From Paenibacillus sp. 1_12 (lineage in GTDB: Bacteria; Bacillota; Bacilli; Paenibacillales; NBRC-103111), in NCBI RefSeq assembly GCF_900114475.1, contig NZ_FOTE01000009.1:1-64000 (forward strand): 64,000 bases of DNA, given 5' to 3'. The position numbers and the translations under genes were made by a program. A model generated the notes under the pieces. It did not search any database, was not told the DNA's origin, and saw only the letters and a list, made by a program, of their open reading frames with translations. Of the stretch, positions 35,001-44,391 are shown piece after piece; the first letter of the stretch is position 1, and the number at the start of each line of letters is the position of its first letter.

Positions 35001-36632
35001 TGTTCCTTGAGCCGTAATGATTTCCTCAAAGTTGGAGTCAATCGGCGGATTGGTTACCTGTGCGAACAACTGCTTGAAGTAGCTGTACAGCAGCTGCGGT
35101 CTGTCGGAAAGGACGGCAAGCGGCGCATCATAGCCCATCGATCCCAGCGGATCGACGCCAGTCTTGGCCATTGGCTCAATCACTTTACGAATATTCTCAA
35201 AGGTATAACCAAACGCTTGCTGACGCTGCAGTACAGTAGCGTGATCCGTTTGCGGTACGACTTCAGCCTGTGGAAGCTCCTCCAAGGAAATGAGGTGCTC
35301 ATCCAGCCATGCACGGTAAGGCTGCTCAGCCACGATCCCAGCCTTAACCTCTTCGTCCGGAATAATACGTCCGGCGACCGTATCGATCAGCAGCATCTTG
35401 CCCGGCTGCAGGCGCTCCTTGCTAGCAATTCGTTCCGGAGCAATGTTTAGTACCCCTACCTCGGAAGCAAGTACGATCAAATCATCTTTAGTTATATAAT
35501 AGCGGCCAGGACGCAATCCGTTACGGTCCAAAACAGCTCCGATCATTCGGCCATCTGTAAAGGAAATAGCTGCGGGTCCATCCCACGGCTCCATGAGACA
35601 GCTGTGGTATTCGTAAAAAGCTTTTTTCTCGTCGCTCATAGTCGCATGTTTGGACCAAGGCTCAGGGATCATCATCATCGCCGCATGAGGCAAGGAGCGT
35701 CCGGAGAGCATTAAGAACTCCAGCGTGTTATCGAACATTTGGGAGTCAGAGCCGTCTGCATCAATAATAGGTAGAATTTTTTTGAAATCATCACCGAACA
35801 GATCGGTATCACACATTGCCTGACGCGCATGCATCCAGTTCACATTGCCGCGAAGCGTGTTGATTTCACCGTTGTGGATGACATAACGATAAGGATGGGC
35901 GCGTTCCCAACTCGGAAAGGTATTCGTACTGAACCGGGAATGGACAAGCGCAAGCGCCGTCTCAAACTTCGGATCTTTCAATTCAAGGTAATAATTGTCT
36001 ACCTGTTCAGGTGTAAGCATACCTTTGTATACAATAGTACGATTGGATAAACTAGCAAAATAAAAGGCTTGATCCTGATCCAGCGCACGAACCGCATTTT
36101 CCGTCAGCTTACGAATGACAAATAGCTTGCGCTCAAATGCCAATTCCTGTGAGGCACTCACCGTCGATCCGATAAATACTTGACGAACGAACGGTTCTGA
36201 AGCTACTGCGGAAACGCCTAACGAGGAGTTATCTGTAGGAACGGTTCTCCAGCCGATCAGCTTTTGCCCGGTTTCCTTGATTTGCGCTTCAACCACCTGC
36301 TCACAGGCAGCACGCAAAACCGCATCCTGAGGTAGAAACACCATCCCAACAGCATATTGGCCAGGCTCTGGCAATTCAATATGTTCAAGAGCAAACTCCG
36401 CTTTAAAAAAGCTATGTGGAATTTGCAGCAAAATACCTGCACCATCCCCTGTATTACTTTCACAGCCTTGACCGCCGCGGTGATCCAGATTACAAAGCAC
36501 ATTCAATGCTTGACCCACAATTTCATGGGACGGCTTTCCCTTAATGTTAGCTACAAAACCGATGCCGCAGGCATCATGCTCAAACTGTGGATCATAAAGA
36601 CCCTGTTTTATTGGTAATCCTTTTCTGCTCAT
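32040..36632 (-). CDS. gltB: Glutamate synthase (NADPH) large subunit GltB
   Basis: GltB hydrolyses glutamine and transfers the ammonia to 2-oxoglutarate. The 1530-residue protein has the class II glutaminase site HDACGIGF with Cys22, expected to become the N-terminus after propeptide cleavage. It also has the FMN-binding central and synthase domains ([29 protein letters not shown]), the iron-sulfur site with [15 protein letters not shown], and the C-terminal glycine-rich beta-helix ([19 protein letters not shown]). I start it at the ATG at 36632 with GAAAGG upstream; 15 further codons from 36677 do not fit the family. It is upstream of gltD. Confidence 0.97.
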   Translation of the reverse strand: MSRKGLPIKQGLYDPQFEHDACGIGFVANIKGKPSHEIVGQALNVLCNLDHRGGQGCESNTGDGAGILLQIPHSFFKAEFALEHIELPEPGQYAVGMVFLPQDAVLRAACEQVVEAQIKETGQKLIGWRTVPTDNSSLGVSAVASEPFVRQVFIGSTVSASQELAFERKLFVIRKLTENAVRALDQDQAFYFASLSNRTIVYKGMLTPEQVDNYYLELKDPKFETALALVHSRFSTNTFPSWERAHPYRYVIHNGEINTLRGNVNWMHARQAMCDTDLFGDDFKKILPIIDADGSDSQMFDNTLEFLMLSGRSLPHAAMMMIPEPWSKHATMSDEKKAFYEYHSCLMEPWDGPAAISFTDGRMIGAVLDRNGLRPGRYYITKDDLIVLASEVGVLNIAPERIASKERLQPGKMLLIDTVAGRIIPDEEVKAGIVAEQPYRAWLDEHLISLEELPQAEVVPQTDHATVLQRQQAFGYTFENIRKVIEPMAKTGVDPLGSMGYDAPLAVLSDRPQLLYSYFKQLFAQVTNPPIDSNFEEIITAQGTTVGPERNLIQPEPESCRQIRLATPILTNGELAQLREIKRDGFKTVTLPILFNPSSGTQALEEAMEALYTAANEAIVDGANLIILSDRGVDANNAAIPALLAVSGLHHHLIRVGTRTKVGLLLESGEPREVHHFALLLGYGVSAINPYLAMETLIDLSSQNKLKDMTIEKALYNYVKASTKGVVKVLAKMGISTIQSYRGAQIFEAVGLHQSVIDKYFTWTYTPVSGIQIDTIAQEAILRHERAYSEQEGRDRGLDTGGELQWRKNAEEHLYNPETIHALQAAVRTNNYEMYKKFAGLVQGQDEKFMSLRALFSFKSQRASISIDEVESVESMFKRFKTGAMSYGSISKETHEDMAIAMNRIGGKSNTGEGGEHYDRFTPDENGDSRRSSIKQVASGRFGVTSNYLVNADEIQIKMAQGAKPGEGGQLPGTKVYPWVAEVRGVTPGVGLISPPPHHDIYSIEDLAELIHDLKNANPRARISVKLVSEVGVGTIAAGVAKGKADVVLISGYDGGTGASPQTSIRHAGLPWELGLAETHQTLMLNNLRSRIVVETDGKLMTGRDVVVAALLGAEEFGFATTPLIALGCIMMRVCHLDTCPVGVATQNPRLRAKYTGDPEHVVNFMNFVAQDARELMAELGFRTIEEMVGHTEYLETKQAIAHWKAKGVDLTPLLHKPEVGEDVGSYCSMAQDHGLENSLDMKELLSICAPALEEKKHVHAILPIRNVNRVVGTILGSEVTRRYGREGLPNDTIRIHFNGSAGQSFGAFVPKGITLSLEGDANDYVGKGLSGGKVIVFPSEQSGFTAEDNIIIGNVAFYGATDGDAYIRGMAGERFCVRNSGVRAVVEGVGDHGCEYMTGGRVVVLGPTGRNFAAGMSGGTAYVLDEHGTFQDQCNQEMVYLEQVEETFEAEELRNMIQRHATFTGSSVADRVLKNWEEYVWKFVKVIPKDYKRMFEAIERVKRSGLSQQEAMLVAFEENMKDVSRVGGN

Positions 36633-36720
36633 GTTGTACAACCTTTCTTCCTGTAAGATTAACTTCCATACCGACAAAATTATTCCGAATCTACGAACGT
36701 TATAAATGATAATATGTTTT

Positions 36721-36749
36721 ATATTAACACCTGAGACCTAACATATCAA
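36721..36749 (-). promoter_or_regulatory. Putative sigma-A promoter of gltB
   Basis: On the minus strand there is a -35 TTGATA (36744-36749), a 17-base spacer and a -10 TAATAT (36721-36726), giving a leader of about 80 bases before the gltB ATG. The surroundings are very AT-rich. Confidence 0.5.
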
Positions 36750-37206
36750 TTTAAAAAATATCATTTTTACGATAAAAATTTATCTTTTTTTTAATGATTT
36801 CACTTAATATTCGGTTTTTACTGCTCAAAAACAGCAAAAATCTAACATAAGATCCTCAAAAATCACGAAAACAGGATCGTTTTTATGATAAAACATTCAA
36901 TAATCGATAATTTTTAAAAGACATGAAAATTTATCTCTCCCAAGCCCCTGAAGCTTCATTATTCTTGGTCTGAACACCTTCAGATGTTCGAAACCCTGAC
37001 ATTAAAAGTGTTGTGATCAATGAGCGGAGCGACCGTGACTTCTTGGATATAGCGTCAGCGATCGGAAGCATATTTGGCCGCGCACCAGGACTTATTCACC
37101 GGACTTTTAGAAATGGTCTGAACTTACAGACATGGACCTATACATTTATAAGGCATCCTGTGCTATGATAATGGTCATATTTTAGCGGAGAGGACTGTCT
37201 GCACCA
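36750..37206. other. Intergenic region between gltB and tdk
   Basis: This 457-base stretch holds no gene that I can support. The part near gltB is AT-rich, with an inverted pair GATCCT / AGGATC near 36852-36880. The part near tdk has a 10-base direct repeat TGGTCTGAAC at 36966-36975 and 37114-37123. A clear tdk promoter was not found. Confidence 0.5.
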
Positions 37207-37785
37207 GTGGCCAAACTATATTTTCGATATGGCACCATGAACAGCGGTAAATCAATCGAGGTTTTAAGAACCGTCCACAACTATGAGGAACAGGGTAAAA
37301 AGGTGCTGCTGTTCACTCCGTCCGTCGATAATCGACATGGGGTCGGTACGGTAGCATCAAGAATCGGTATGCAAAAAAAGGCGATTATCATTGATGACCG
37401 TCTGAACATGATCGAGCTCGCCTCCTTGGAAAAGCCGAACTGTATTTTGTTGGATGAAGCGCAATTTTTAACGAAAGCCCAAGTTCAGCAATTGGCGGAC
37501 ATTGTGGATACGCTGGACATCCCTGTTATTGCTTACGGTCTGCGTGCCGATTTCATGGGAGTCTTGTTCGAAGGCAGCTATCATCTGCTGGCAATCGCCG
37601 ATAAGATTGAGGAGATCAAAACGGTGTGCTGGTATTGCGATAAGAAAGCGATTATGAATATGCGCTGCAAGGATGGGGTTGCCCTATTCGAGGGAGAGCA
37701 GATTCAAATAGGCGGTAATGAAAGCTACTTGCCTGTGTGCCGCAAATGCTATGCATCAAAACGCAAGGCGACTCATAAGCTGTAG
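37207..37785 (+). CDS. tdk: Thymidine kinase
   Basis: Tdk phosphorylates thymidine for nucleotide salvage. The 192-residue protein is a type II enzyme with the P-loop GTMNSGKS (9-16), the ILLDEAQFL Walker B-like segment, and a zinc site formed by CWYCDKKA and CRKCYAS near the C-terminus. The start is a GTG at 37207; a GGAGAGG lies about 13 bases upstream, which is rather far. No other start keeps the P-loop strand. It is a single gene followed by a terminator. Confidence 0.95.
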   Translation: MAKLYFRYGTMNSGKSIEVLRTVHNYEEQGKKVLLFTPSVDNRHGVGTVASRIGMQKKAIIIDDRLNMIELASLEKPNCILLDEAQFLTKAQVQQLADIVDTLDIPVIAYGLRADFMGVLFEGSYHLLAIADKIEEIKTVCWYCDKKAIMNMRCKDGVALFEGEQIQIGGNESYLPVCRKCYASKRKATHKL

Positions 37786-37802
37786 CAGGGATGTCCACAC
37801 AA

Positions 37803-37848
37803 GGGGATGAGGCAATCGGATCGTTCGACCTGCCTGGTCCTCTTTTTT
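37803..37848 (+). terminator. Rho-independent terminator after tdk
   Basis: GGGGATGAGGCA and TGCCTGGTCCTC form an imperfect stem over a 16-base loop, followed by TTTTTT. It lies just after the tdk stop. Confidence 0.75.
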
Positions 37849-37888
37849 GCATAAAAAAACCGGCCACAGGCACCCGCATACGCGGAGC

Positions 37889-38092
37889 TTACCTATTGAC
37901 CAGCTCTTTAACCTTTTTGTAGGAAAGACCTGTATGATGAACCAGATCCATGACGTTGGCTTGAGGATGTTGATTCAAAAAGTTTTTCACGGTATGCGTG
38001 TCCTCAATAAATTGCTTGAGGCATTCCACACATAAAATTTCCGCGTGTTGGATTTGCAGCTTTCCGCAGCTGCTGCAGTTGGATAGAACCAT
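37889..38092 (-). CDS. Small zinc-ribbon/helix protein (YvyF-like)
   Basis: A 67-residue protein with an N-terminal NCSSCGK and a later CVECLKQFI, which together give a four-cysteine zinc ribbon. A helical part follows (DTHTVKNFLNQHPQANVMDL and TGLSYKKVKELV). This layout resembles YvyF, the small protein of the flagellar regulator region in Bacillus, but here no flagellar gene is adjacent. It may bind DNA or protein. The start is either the ATG at 38092 or a GTG one codon earlier; neither has a strong ribosome site. Confidence 0.65.
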   Translation of the reverse strand: MVLSNCSSCGKLQIQHAEILCVECLKQFIEDTHTVKNFLNQHPQANVMDLVHHTGLSYKKVKELVNR

Positions 38093-38110
38093 CACTTCTC
38101 ACATCCTATG

Positions 38111-38216
38111 TCAGCTTAATCGACCGTGGCAGCTTTCTTACAGATCATTACCCTTTTGTTCGACAAAAGAAACAAAATAGACTCTAAATAATAGACAATT
38201 TCGTCGATCAAGCTGA
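38111..38216. repeat. 106-bp inverted-repeat element downstream of glcF
   Basis: The outer arms TCAGCTTAATCGAC (38111-38124) and GTCGATCAAGCTGA (38203-38216) pair at 13 of 14 positions. A perfect inner hairpin CTTTTGT-TCG-ACAAAAG lies near 38152-38168. It fills the gap between glcF and the small zinc-ribbon gene, and could serve as transcript end structure or be a miniature repeat. Confidence 0.5.
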
Positions 38217-38244
38217 TTTTAAAGGGGTAGAAGTGAAATCATTG

Positions 38245-39642
38245 TTAAAAATTGTTTTTTGGAGTCTCATAATCTACAGATTCTGCCAGGAAATCGATCA
38301 AATGTACCGCTTTTCTATGCTGGCCCTGTTCGGAACGTAAAATTCCCCACTGCATTTGCAGCAAACAACCCGGATTGGCTGTAACAATTGTTTGCGCTTG
38401 AGTCTGATCGACCAGCTCCATCTTGTGATCAAGTACCTGTGTGGACATTTGCGGTTGTGTAAGATTGTAAATACCCGCAGAGCCGCAGCACGTATCCGCA
38501 CCCTGCAGCTCATTCAGCTGCACACCGGGAATGGACTTTAACAAATCGCGCGGCTGCCGGTTGACCCGCATCACATTCCGCAGGTGGCAGGAATCCTGAT
38601 ATGTCACCCGTTTTACGGGAGAATCGGGTTGCGGCTGCTTCAAGACCAGTGGACGGCCATAATCAATCAATAGCTCTGATACATCCTTCAGACGGCTCAC
38701 AAAATCCTTTGCTGCGGGGCCAAGCGACGAATCTGCATGGAGCAGATGATCATACTCCTTCAGGCTGGCTCCGCAGCCACCCGCATTGCTCGCGATATAG
38801 TCGACCTTGGCATGGGCGAATACATCCAAATTCGTGCGAGCCAGACGGCGGGCACTCTCCGCTTCTCCGGCATGGGCATGCAAGGCTCCGCAGCAGGTTT
38901 GAGCTTCAGGAATCGCAACCTCGAAGCCTGCTTCACAGAGCAGCTTAACGGTATTAATATTTGTAGATGTAAACAACACATCCATGATACAGCCGCGGAA
39001 CATGCCTACACGAGCCTGCTTGGCACCGACCTGTGGAATAACTAGAATCCGCTGTCCATTGGCTGCAGTTTCCCAGGCCGCCGGCAAGCCCAGCTTCTCC
39101 CACGCAGCAATGACGCCATCAGAGGAAGCCTGCGGCAAGATTTGCTCCATTTCCCGCATATGCTGGGGAAACAGCTTCATCACGCCGCTTTTGCGCGTTA
39201 GGGTCTGGATTCCAGACCGCTGGTACAGCTTAAGCAATCCGCCAACCATCCGCATACGACCATGATTCGGGAACAATCGTTCCATGAATAATGTCCGAAC
39301 CGCTTTGACATGCCAAGGAAATTCAGCTTCCGTCGCTATCGATTCTCTCGCTTGCTCAATCAATTGGCCATATTTCACATCGGACGGACAGGCCGGCTCG
39401 CAGGCTCTGCAGCCCAGGCATAAATCCATCTGCTCCTTGAACTGTTGGCCCGGCTCCATGAATCCATCGGCGACCGCCTTCATCAGCGCGATCCTTCCTC
39501 GGGGCGAAGCCGCTTCAAGCCCAGTTTCATTAAAGGTAGGACAGGCGGTCTGACAGAAGCCGCAGCGCATACAATTCGTCAGCTGATCATAGTCCAAGGT
39601 GGCGACCAATTTATCTTTGAGTGCTTGTTGATTAGTGTCCAC
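38245..39642 (-). CDS. glcF: Glycolate (or lactate) oxidase iron-sulfur subunit GlcF
   Basis: GlcF carries electrons from the FAD subunit towards the quinone pool at the membrane. The 465-residue protein has two [4Fe-4S] ferredoxin motifs (CMRCGFCQTACPTF near residue 24 and CLGCRACEPACPSD near 76) and two CCG domains (QTCCGALHAHAG and DTCCGSAGIYN). The likely start is the GTG at 39642, just after GGGGAGGGG and overlapping glcD by 11 bases; the longer frame from 39717 lies inside glcD. The pair is annotated glycolate oxidase in most Paenibacillus-type genomes, though D-lactate is an alternative substrate. Confidence 0.9.
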   Translation of the reverse strand: MDTNQQALKDKLVATLDYDQLTNCMRCGFCQTACPTFNETGLEAASPRGRIALMKAVADGFMEPGQQFKEQMDLCLGCRACEPACPSDVKYGQLIEQARESIATEAEFPWHVKAVRTLFMERLFPNHGRMRMVGGLLKLYQRSGIQTLTRKSGVMKLFPQHMREMEQILPQASSDGVIAAWEKLGLPAAWETAANGQRILVIPQVGAKQARVGMFRGCIMDVLFTSTNINTVKLLCEAGFEVAIPEAQTCCGALHAHAGEAESARRLARTNLDVFAHAKVDYIASNAGGCGASLKEYDHLLHADSSLGPAAKDFVSRLKDVSELLIDYGRPLVLKQPQPDSPVKRVTYQDSCHLRNVMRVNRQPRDLLKSIPGVQLNELQGADTCCGSAGIYNLTQPQMSTQVLDHKMELVDQTQAQTIVTANPGCLLQMQWGILRSEQGQHRKAVHLIDFLAESVDYETPKNNF

Positions 39643-41146
39643 CCTTTTCCCCTCCCCCTTGATTGAGCTCGTTATGCGTCCGATCCACGTTCTGTTCCGC
39701 CCCCGAATGGGACCCAAGCAGCGCTGACTCGTCTGATTCGCTCTTAAATACGATCCGCTTGCGCGTTTCGGCGAACAGCTTGCCGGGATTCAGAATGTTG
39801 TCCGGATCAAAAGCCGTTTTTAGACGTTTCATGATATCAATACCAGCAGCCCCCACCTTCCATTCTAAAAAGGGCGCCTTAACCATACCGACACCGTGCT
39901 CGCCGGTAATCGTCCCGCCCATGCCAATAGCCGCCTCAAAGATTTCCTCAAAGGCCAACTCAACACGGTGCAGCTCTTCTTCGTCCCGCGCGTCCGTCAT
40001 TGCCGTTGGATGTAAATTGCCATCGCCTGCGTGTCCGAAGGTACAGATCTGTACATTATGTTTACTGGCGATCCGCTGTATCTCCAACACCATATCAGCA
40101 AGCCTTGAACGAGGTACGGTCGCATCCTCCAGAATCGTCGTTGGACGCAAGCGCGACAAGGCGGCAAGTGCCGTACGGCGTGCCTCCATAACCTTGGCAC
40201 CCTCCTCAGGAGTAGCTGCGACCTTGACCTGAATCGCTCCTTGTTGACGGCAAATATCGGCGATTTTCAGCAAATCGCGCTCTACCATCGCCTCGTCCCC
40301 ATCCTGCTCAATAGCCAGAATCGCTTCTGCATCAATCGGCAAACCGATCTTGGAAAAGTCCTCAACGACACGAATTGTCGCCTTATCCATAAATTCCAGC
40401 GTACAGGGTGTAATCCGGCTGGCAACAATCTGGGATACGGTTCGCGCTGCCGATTGAAGATCACTAAATATCGCTATCATGGAGCGTCGATACTCCGGCC
40501 GCGGAACAAGCTTCACTGTAGCTTCTGTCAAGATGGCCAAGGTACCGCCAGAGCCGACAAGCAGCCTTGTTAAATCATACCCAGCTACATCCTTGACGAG
40601 CTTGCCACCCGTACGTAAAATTTCGCCATTGGCCAATACAGCCTCTAGACCGATCACATAATCCTTGGTTGTTCCATATTTTAGTCCGCGCAAGCCCCCT
40701 GCACCAAGTGCAATATTGCCACCCATCGTGCAAATGATCATACTGCTTGGGTCCGGTGGATAAAATAAGCCCGTCTCCTCGACGGCCAAATGAAACTTTT
40801 TCGTATTCAAGCCCGTTTGGAAGGTCGCAGTCAAATTGTTCTGATCAATCTCGATCAGCTTGTTCATCCGCGTCATCACCATCACGAGTCCACCCTGCAT
40901 CGGAACTGTGCCTGCGCATAGATTACTGCCTGCGCCGCGTCCGATAACAGGAATCTGGTTGGCGGCACATATCTTCATAACAGCCGACACCTCAGCAGTT
41001 GAAGCCGGAAAAACGACGCCGTCAGGCATTGCCTGATAAAGCGGGGTCGCATCATAGCTGTAGGAAACGAGCGTTTCATTATCATATTTGTACCAGCCTG
41101 GGCCCACAGCAGCCTTCAGCTCTTCATGTATGGATGGTGTTATCAT
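39632..41146 (-). CDS. glcD: Glycolate (or D-lactate) oxidase FAD subunit GlcD
   Basis: GlcD is an FAD-linked oxidase of the VAO/PCMH type that oxidises 2-hydroxyacids to 2-oxoacids. The 504-residue protein has the FAD-binding part with PVIGRGAGSNLCAGTVP, then PPDPSSMIICTMGGNIA and GTTKDYVIGLEAV. The C-terminal cap domain includes FGHAGDGNLHP and GTITGEHGVGMVK, with catalytic histidines. I start at the ATG at 41146 (AAGGAGG ten bases upstream) instead of the TTG three codons before. It forms an operon with glcF, and the divergent GntR gene sits next to a clear operator over the glcD promoter. Confidence 0.92.
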   Translation of the reverse strand: MITPSIHEELKAAVGPGWYKYDNETLVSYSYDATPLYQAMPDGVVFPASTAEVSAVMKICAANQIPVIGRGAGSNLCAGTVPMQGGLVMVMTRMNKLIEIDQNNLTATFQTGLNTKKFHLAVEETGLFYPPDPSSMIICTMGGNIALGAGGLRGLKYGTTKDYVIGLEAVLANGEILRTGGKLVKDVAGYDLTRLLVGSGGTLAILTEATVKLVPRPEYRRSMIAIFSDLQSAARTVSQIVASRITPCTLEFMDKATIRVVEDFSKIGLPIDAEAILAIEQDGDEAMVERDLLKIADICRQQGAIQVKVAATPEEGAKVMEARRTALAALSRLRPTTILEDATVPRSRLADMVLEIQRIASKHNVQICTFGHAGDGNLHPTAMTDARDEEELHRVELAFEEIFEAAIGMGGTITGEHGVGMVKAPFLEWKVGAAGIDIMKRLKTAFDPDNILNPGKLFAETRKRIVFKSESDESALLGSHSGAEQNVDRTHNELNQGGGEKGGH

Positions 41147-41216
41147 CGAATACAACCCTCCTTATTGCATATGGAATCGTTCTGAATTACAATCATAAAT
41201 AGATAAAATTAGTCAG

Positions 41217-41229
41217 GTCATCTGATGAC
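41217..41229. promoter_or_regulatory. Palindromic operator for the GntR regulator
   Basis: GTCATCTGATGAC is a near-perfect palindrome (one central base) within AGGTCATCTGATGACTT. It begins five bases downstream of the glcD -10 element, over the expected transcription start, an ideal repressor position. It also lies in the upstream region of the divergent GntR gene. Confidence 0.7.
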
Positions 41230-41233
41230 TTTA

Positions 41234-41263
41234 ATTATAAGAGGTCGCTTTCATCTATGTCAA
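41234..41263 (-). promoter_or_regulatory. Sigma-A promoter of glcD-glcF
   Basis: On the minus strand there is a perfect -35 TTGACA (41258-41263), an 18-base spacer and a perfect -10 TATAAT (41234-41239). This is the strongest promoter in the window, and the palindromic operator follows directly. Confidence 0.85.
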
Positions 41264-41377
41264 TATAGATTTGCCACAAGCTCCCAAACCGATTTCAACA
41301 CTTGTAATTTTTCAGTGGAGCGCCTATATTCAGGGATAAACTCGATTTAGACTTCGAACAATGAAAGGACGGCTCCC

Positions 41378-42070
41378 ATGCTGATTCCAAAAGCTTCCGC
41401 TGTGGTTTCCGAAGCCATACGCGAACAAATTAATAAAGGTGATTGGCCTATAGGTTCCCGGCTTCCGTCTGTTGAAAAGCTGGCTGAGCTCTTTCAGGTA
41501 GGACGCTCCACGATCCGCGAAGCACTTGCCTCGCTGAAGGCACAAGGCTGGGTTGACGTACGACATGGCGGAGGCACCTTCGTGCTCAAGGATAAAGAGC
41601 CCGTCAATGGTGTATGGCAAGCTCCTGAAATTCACGATATCAAACAGCTACAGGCTTGGATTGAGCTTCGCTACATACTTGAAACGGAAAGCGCAGGCTT
41701 GGCAGCCAAACGTCGTTCGGCTGAACAGATAGCACAGCTTAAACAAATCATTCAGGAAATGATGACGCTCCAGGAGGAGAGCCAGCTCGATCAGGCCGAC
41801 ATCCGCTTTCACGTTGCGATTGCCCAAGCGTCGGGAAATCCGCTGCTTGCGGGAACGCTCGAATCGTTATTTTCTTCGATGGGCCCGATCATGCGTGAAA
41901 GCCGCCGTCTGTGGCTGTTTGCCGAGCAGAGCGAAGCGTCCAGATTGTCAGACGAGCATCTTCAATTGGTTGAAGCGATTGAAAATGGCTCCTCCACACT
42001 CGCCAAAAAACGAATGGCCTCTCATCTGCGCAAAGTGGAGCAAACGCTGCAAAGGCTCAGCAATAGCTGA
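41378..42070 (+). CDS. GntR family (FadR subfamily) transcriptional regulator
   Basis: A 230-residue repressor-type protein. The N-terminal winged helix is visible as VVSEAIREQINKGDWPIGSR, LPSVEKLAELFQVGRSTIRE and HGGGTFV (residues about 8-68). The C-terminal FCD domain is all-helical, with metal or ligand residues in DIRFHVAIAQASGNPLL. It diverges from glcD-glcF, so by analogy with GlcC, LldR and LutR it likely responds to glycolate or lactate. The 13-bp palindrome in the shared gap is the probable operator. Confidence 0.92.
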   Translation: MLIPKASAVVSEAIREQINKGDWPIGSRLPSVEKLAELFQVGRSTIREALASLKAQGWVDVRHGGGTFVLKDKEPVNGVWQAPEIHDIKQLQAWIELRYILETESAGLAAKRRSAEQIAQLKQIIQEMMTLQEESQLDQADIRFHVAIAQASGNPLLAGTLESLFSSMGPIMRESRRLWLFAEQSEASRLSDEHLQLVEAIENGSSTLAKKRMASHLRKVEQTLQRLSNS

Positions 42071-42091
42071 ATCAATAGCTGAATGGAGTTA

Positions 42092-43339
42092 TTATTGGCT
42101 ATCCGATAATGCATGATGGTAAAGCTCCAACTTGTCGTTACGGTCTTGAAGAAAGTATCCGCGCCCTAAATATTGATAGCTCGTATTGAACTTAAGCTGA
42201 GGCTGAAGGCTTTGAGGTTCCAACAAATAGCGATTCAGAGATTGACGCTTACTATTCATCGTTAATACCTGAAGGCTCGAATTGATATCATCTGGATACA
42301 ATCTGTTGCTTTTTTTCTCACCCAAATAAGCCTCTGAGACAAGCTCGCCCTCTGGCATGAACGAAGCTTGAACCTCTCCTGTTTGGTTATTGATTTTATT
42401 GAGAACTCCGCTGCTGTCATGGTAATAAATATCGTTGCCCATCGTAATCAGCCTGGCGCGCGAGCCCTTTGCTAATGATAGAGACCACAATGGAACTCCA
42501 TCCTCATAAACGACTATTTGTTGTTCTGCATTTGAAGTATTTTCCGCTGTGAGTTCGCCCGGAGGTTTCGATGAATGCAATATCGTCTTTCCATCCTCAA
42601 GCAAACGCAGATCGGCAGATTCATACCGTTCCGGCGCATAATAAAGGGTTTCATTTCCGCTCCACTCATACATTCTAAACGCACTATAACCACCGTTTTC
42701 ATTCCCTGACTTGACAAAGGAGCTCACTAAATAACCATTCGAAAATAATGTAACCGTACCAGGTAACTTATGCTTCTCAAGTAAGGAGCCGTTCACGTCG
42801 AATTTGCAAAGATAATTAAACGAGTTGCTCACATCGCCAAAAACGGTGATCCAGAAAGATCCATCTTCATTTAGATAGAGCCCCCCAATCCGTTTCGTTC
42901 CAAAATCCCCTTGGGCCCAGAGTGCAGATGGTTCCCAGGCTGCTTGACCATCGGGCTGGATAACTTGCAGATCATCTTGGGTTTCATTGCCTGAAACGAT
43001 AAAGACATGACCATCTGCCCCCTCTGCCAAGGTGTCATCAAAAAACTTTGCATAAAAAGAATACTGCCATAACAAACGCCCATCGGAGCCAATAGCCAGA
43101 ACCACAGTATCTTGAGTTTCTCTATCTCTTTGCCATACATATAAAGTTCCATCTTTTCCAATATGTTTAGTTGAGTTATAAACAGAGTTCAGATTGATAA
43201 AATCCTTCTGATCGATCGTCCACTTATGTACAAAGGTATCGTTAGTATTCGCTAGTTCTGCAGCTTGAATGGGTTGAACTGTTAGTAGCGGTGTTAGGGT
43301 TAGGGTCATGACTAAGAGCAAGAGTCTTCGCAGTTTCAT
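42092..43339 (-). CDS. Secreted PQQ-like beta-propeller protein
   Basis: A 415-residue exported protein with a signal peptide (about 1-27, ending near VQPIQAAE). The mature part repeats blade-like segments of the PQQ/WD type, such as GKDGTLYVWQRD, AIGSDGRLLWQYSFY and INNQTGEVQASFM. These folds usually bind ligands or partners and need not be enzymes. The start is the ATG at 43339 with GGGGAG six bases upstream. It is downstream of the ROK kinase gene on the same strand, but a terminator separates them. Confidence 0.72.
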   Translation of the reverse strand: MKLRRLLLLVMTLTLTPLLTVQPIQAAELANTNDTFVHKWTIDQKDFINLNSVYNSTKHIGKDGTLYVWQRDRETQDTVVLAIGSDGRLLWQYSFYAKFFDDTLAEGADGHVFIVSGNETQDDLQVIQPDGQAAWEPSALWAQGDFGTKRIGGLYLNEDGSFWITVFGDVSNSFNYLCKFDVNGSLLEKHKLPGTVTLFSNGYLVSSFVKSGNENGGYSAFRMYEWSGNETLYYAPERYESADLRLLEDGKTILHSSKPPGELTAENTSNAEQQIVVYEDGVPLWSLSLAKGSRARLITMGNDIYYHDSSGVLNKINNQTGEVQASFMPEGELVSEAYLGEKKSNRLYPDDINSSLQVLTMNSKRQSLNRYLLEPQSLQPQLKFNTSYQYLGRGYFLQDRNDKLELYHHALSDSQ

Positions 43340-43407
43340 TGTAATCTCCCCTATATAGAGTTCGTTGTCGCTGTTGTTCATCATTCCTTGCCTATTCATT
43401 ACATTAC

Positions 43408-43449
43408 AAAAAAGCCCCTCAATCCTTGGTCCACAAGCATTGAGGGCCT
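43408..43449 (-). terminator. Rho-independent terminator after the ROK kinase gene
   Basis: On the minus strand GGCCCTCAAT pairs with ATTGAGGGGC across a 15-base loop, followed by TTTTTT. It begins 21 bases after the kinase stop. Confidence 0.9.
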
Positions 43450-43469
43450 CTCAGCACACCTTAAATCTT

Positions 43470-44351
43470 CTATTTACGCTCTAGCTCCTGCCGTGCCAGA
43501 ACTAAAGAGCCGCTCAAGCCAGCATTGTCACCCAAAGCTGGAGGCACAATGTATTCCCCGATTTTTTCAGGTGTTAGCTCTTCCTTTTGGACATAGCCGT
43601 TTAATATACTCATAACATGACGGTGGACTAACGGAAATAATTGCTTTTGCTTCATAACGCCGCCGCCAAGAATGATTTTTTTAGGGGAAAGAATATAGAT
43701 GAAATTCGTAACTGCCTGCGCTAAATAGTAAGCTTCAAACTCCCAGACCTGTTCATTCTGCTCCAGCTCAATGCCTTTACGGCCCCAGCGCTTCTCGATG
43801 GCAGGACCTGCAGCCATACCCTCCAGACAATCGCTATGATACGGACAAGCTCCATTATACGTATCCTCTGGATGACGTTTTATTAAAATGTGTCCCATTT
43901 CCGGATGGAGCAAACCATGCAGCAGCTTTCCTTCGACAACGGCTCCTGCACCGATTCCGGTACCTACAGTAACGTATACGCAGCTATCCAGTCCTTTGGC
44001 TGCCCCCCATTCCGCTTCTCCAAGCGCTGCAGCATTTACATCGGTATCAAATCCGATAGGCACATGAATATGCTTGCGCAGTTCATTCAGGATCGGATAT
44101 TGACTCCAATACGGCTTGGGTGTTGTCGTAACACTGCCGTAGGTAGCACTTTCCTTGTTCAAATCGATCGGACCAAACGAACCGATTCCAATCGCCTCAA
44201 CATGCTTGTCTTCATAATAACGAATCACTTGACCCAAGGTCTCTTCCGGTGTTGTTGTCGGAAAGCTGATTCGATCCATAATTTCCCCATGCTCATTGCC
44301 AATCCCACAAACAAATTTAGTTCCTCCTGCTTCTATTGCTCCCAAAATCAT
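43470..44351 (-). CDS. ROK family fructokinase-like sugar kinase
   Basis: A 293-residue ATP-dependent sugar kinase of the ROK family, closest in layout to Bacillus GmuE/YdhR fructokinase. It shows the ATP site AIEAGGTKFVCGIGN at the N-terminus, the sugar-binding YVTVGTGIGAGAVV, and the zinc-binding block HPEMGHILIKRHPED with CPYHSDCLEGMAAGPAI. The last block is typical for fructokinases of this clade. It starts 40 bases after the Zn dehydrogenase gene and is probably co-transcribed with it. Together they could convert a polyol to a ketose and phosphorylate it. Confidence 0.9.
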   Translation of the reverse strand: MILGAIEAGGTKFVCGIGNEHGEIMDRISFPTTTPEETLGQVIRYYEDKHVEAIGIGSFGPIDLNKESATYGSVTTTPKPYWSQYPILNELRKHIHVPIGFDTDVNAAALGEAEWGAAKGLDSCVYVTVGTGIGAGAVVEGKLLHGLLHPEMGHILIKRHPEDTYNGACPYHSDCLEGMAAGPAIEKRWGRKGIELEQNEQVWEFEAYYLAQAVTNFIYILSPKKIILGGGVMKQKQLFPLVHRHVMSILNGYVQKEELTPEKIGEYIVPPALGDNAGLSGSLVLARQELERK

Positions 44352-44391
44352 AATAATATGTCTCCTCCATCAATAGCGATTGGCTTGATTT

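Noticed and set aside
36966-37123. Direct repeat TGGTCTGAAC in the gltB-tdk gap
   Set aside because: Ten bases twice within 160 bases is weak, and the surroundings share no further similarity.
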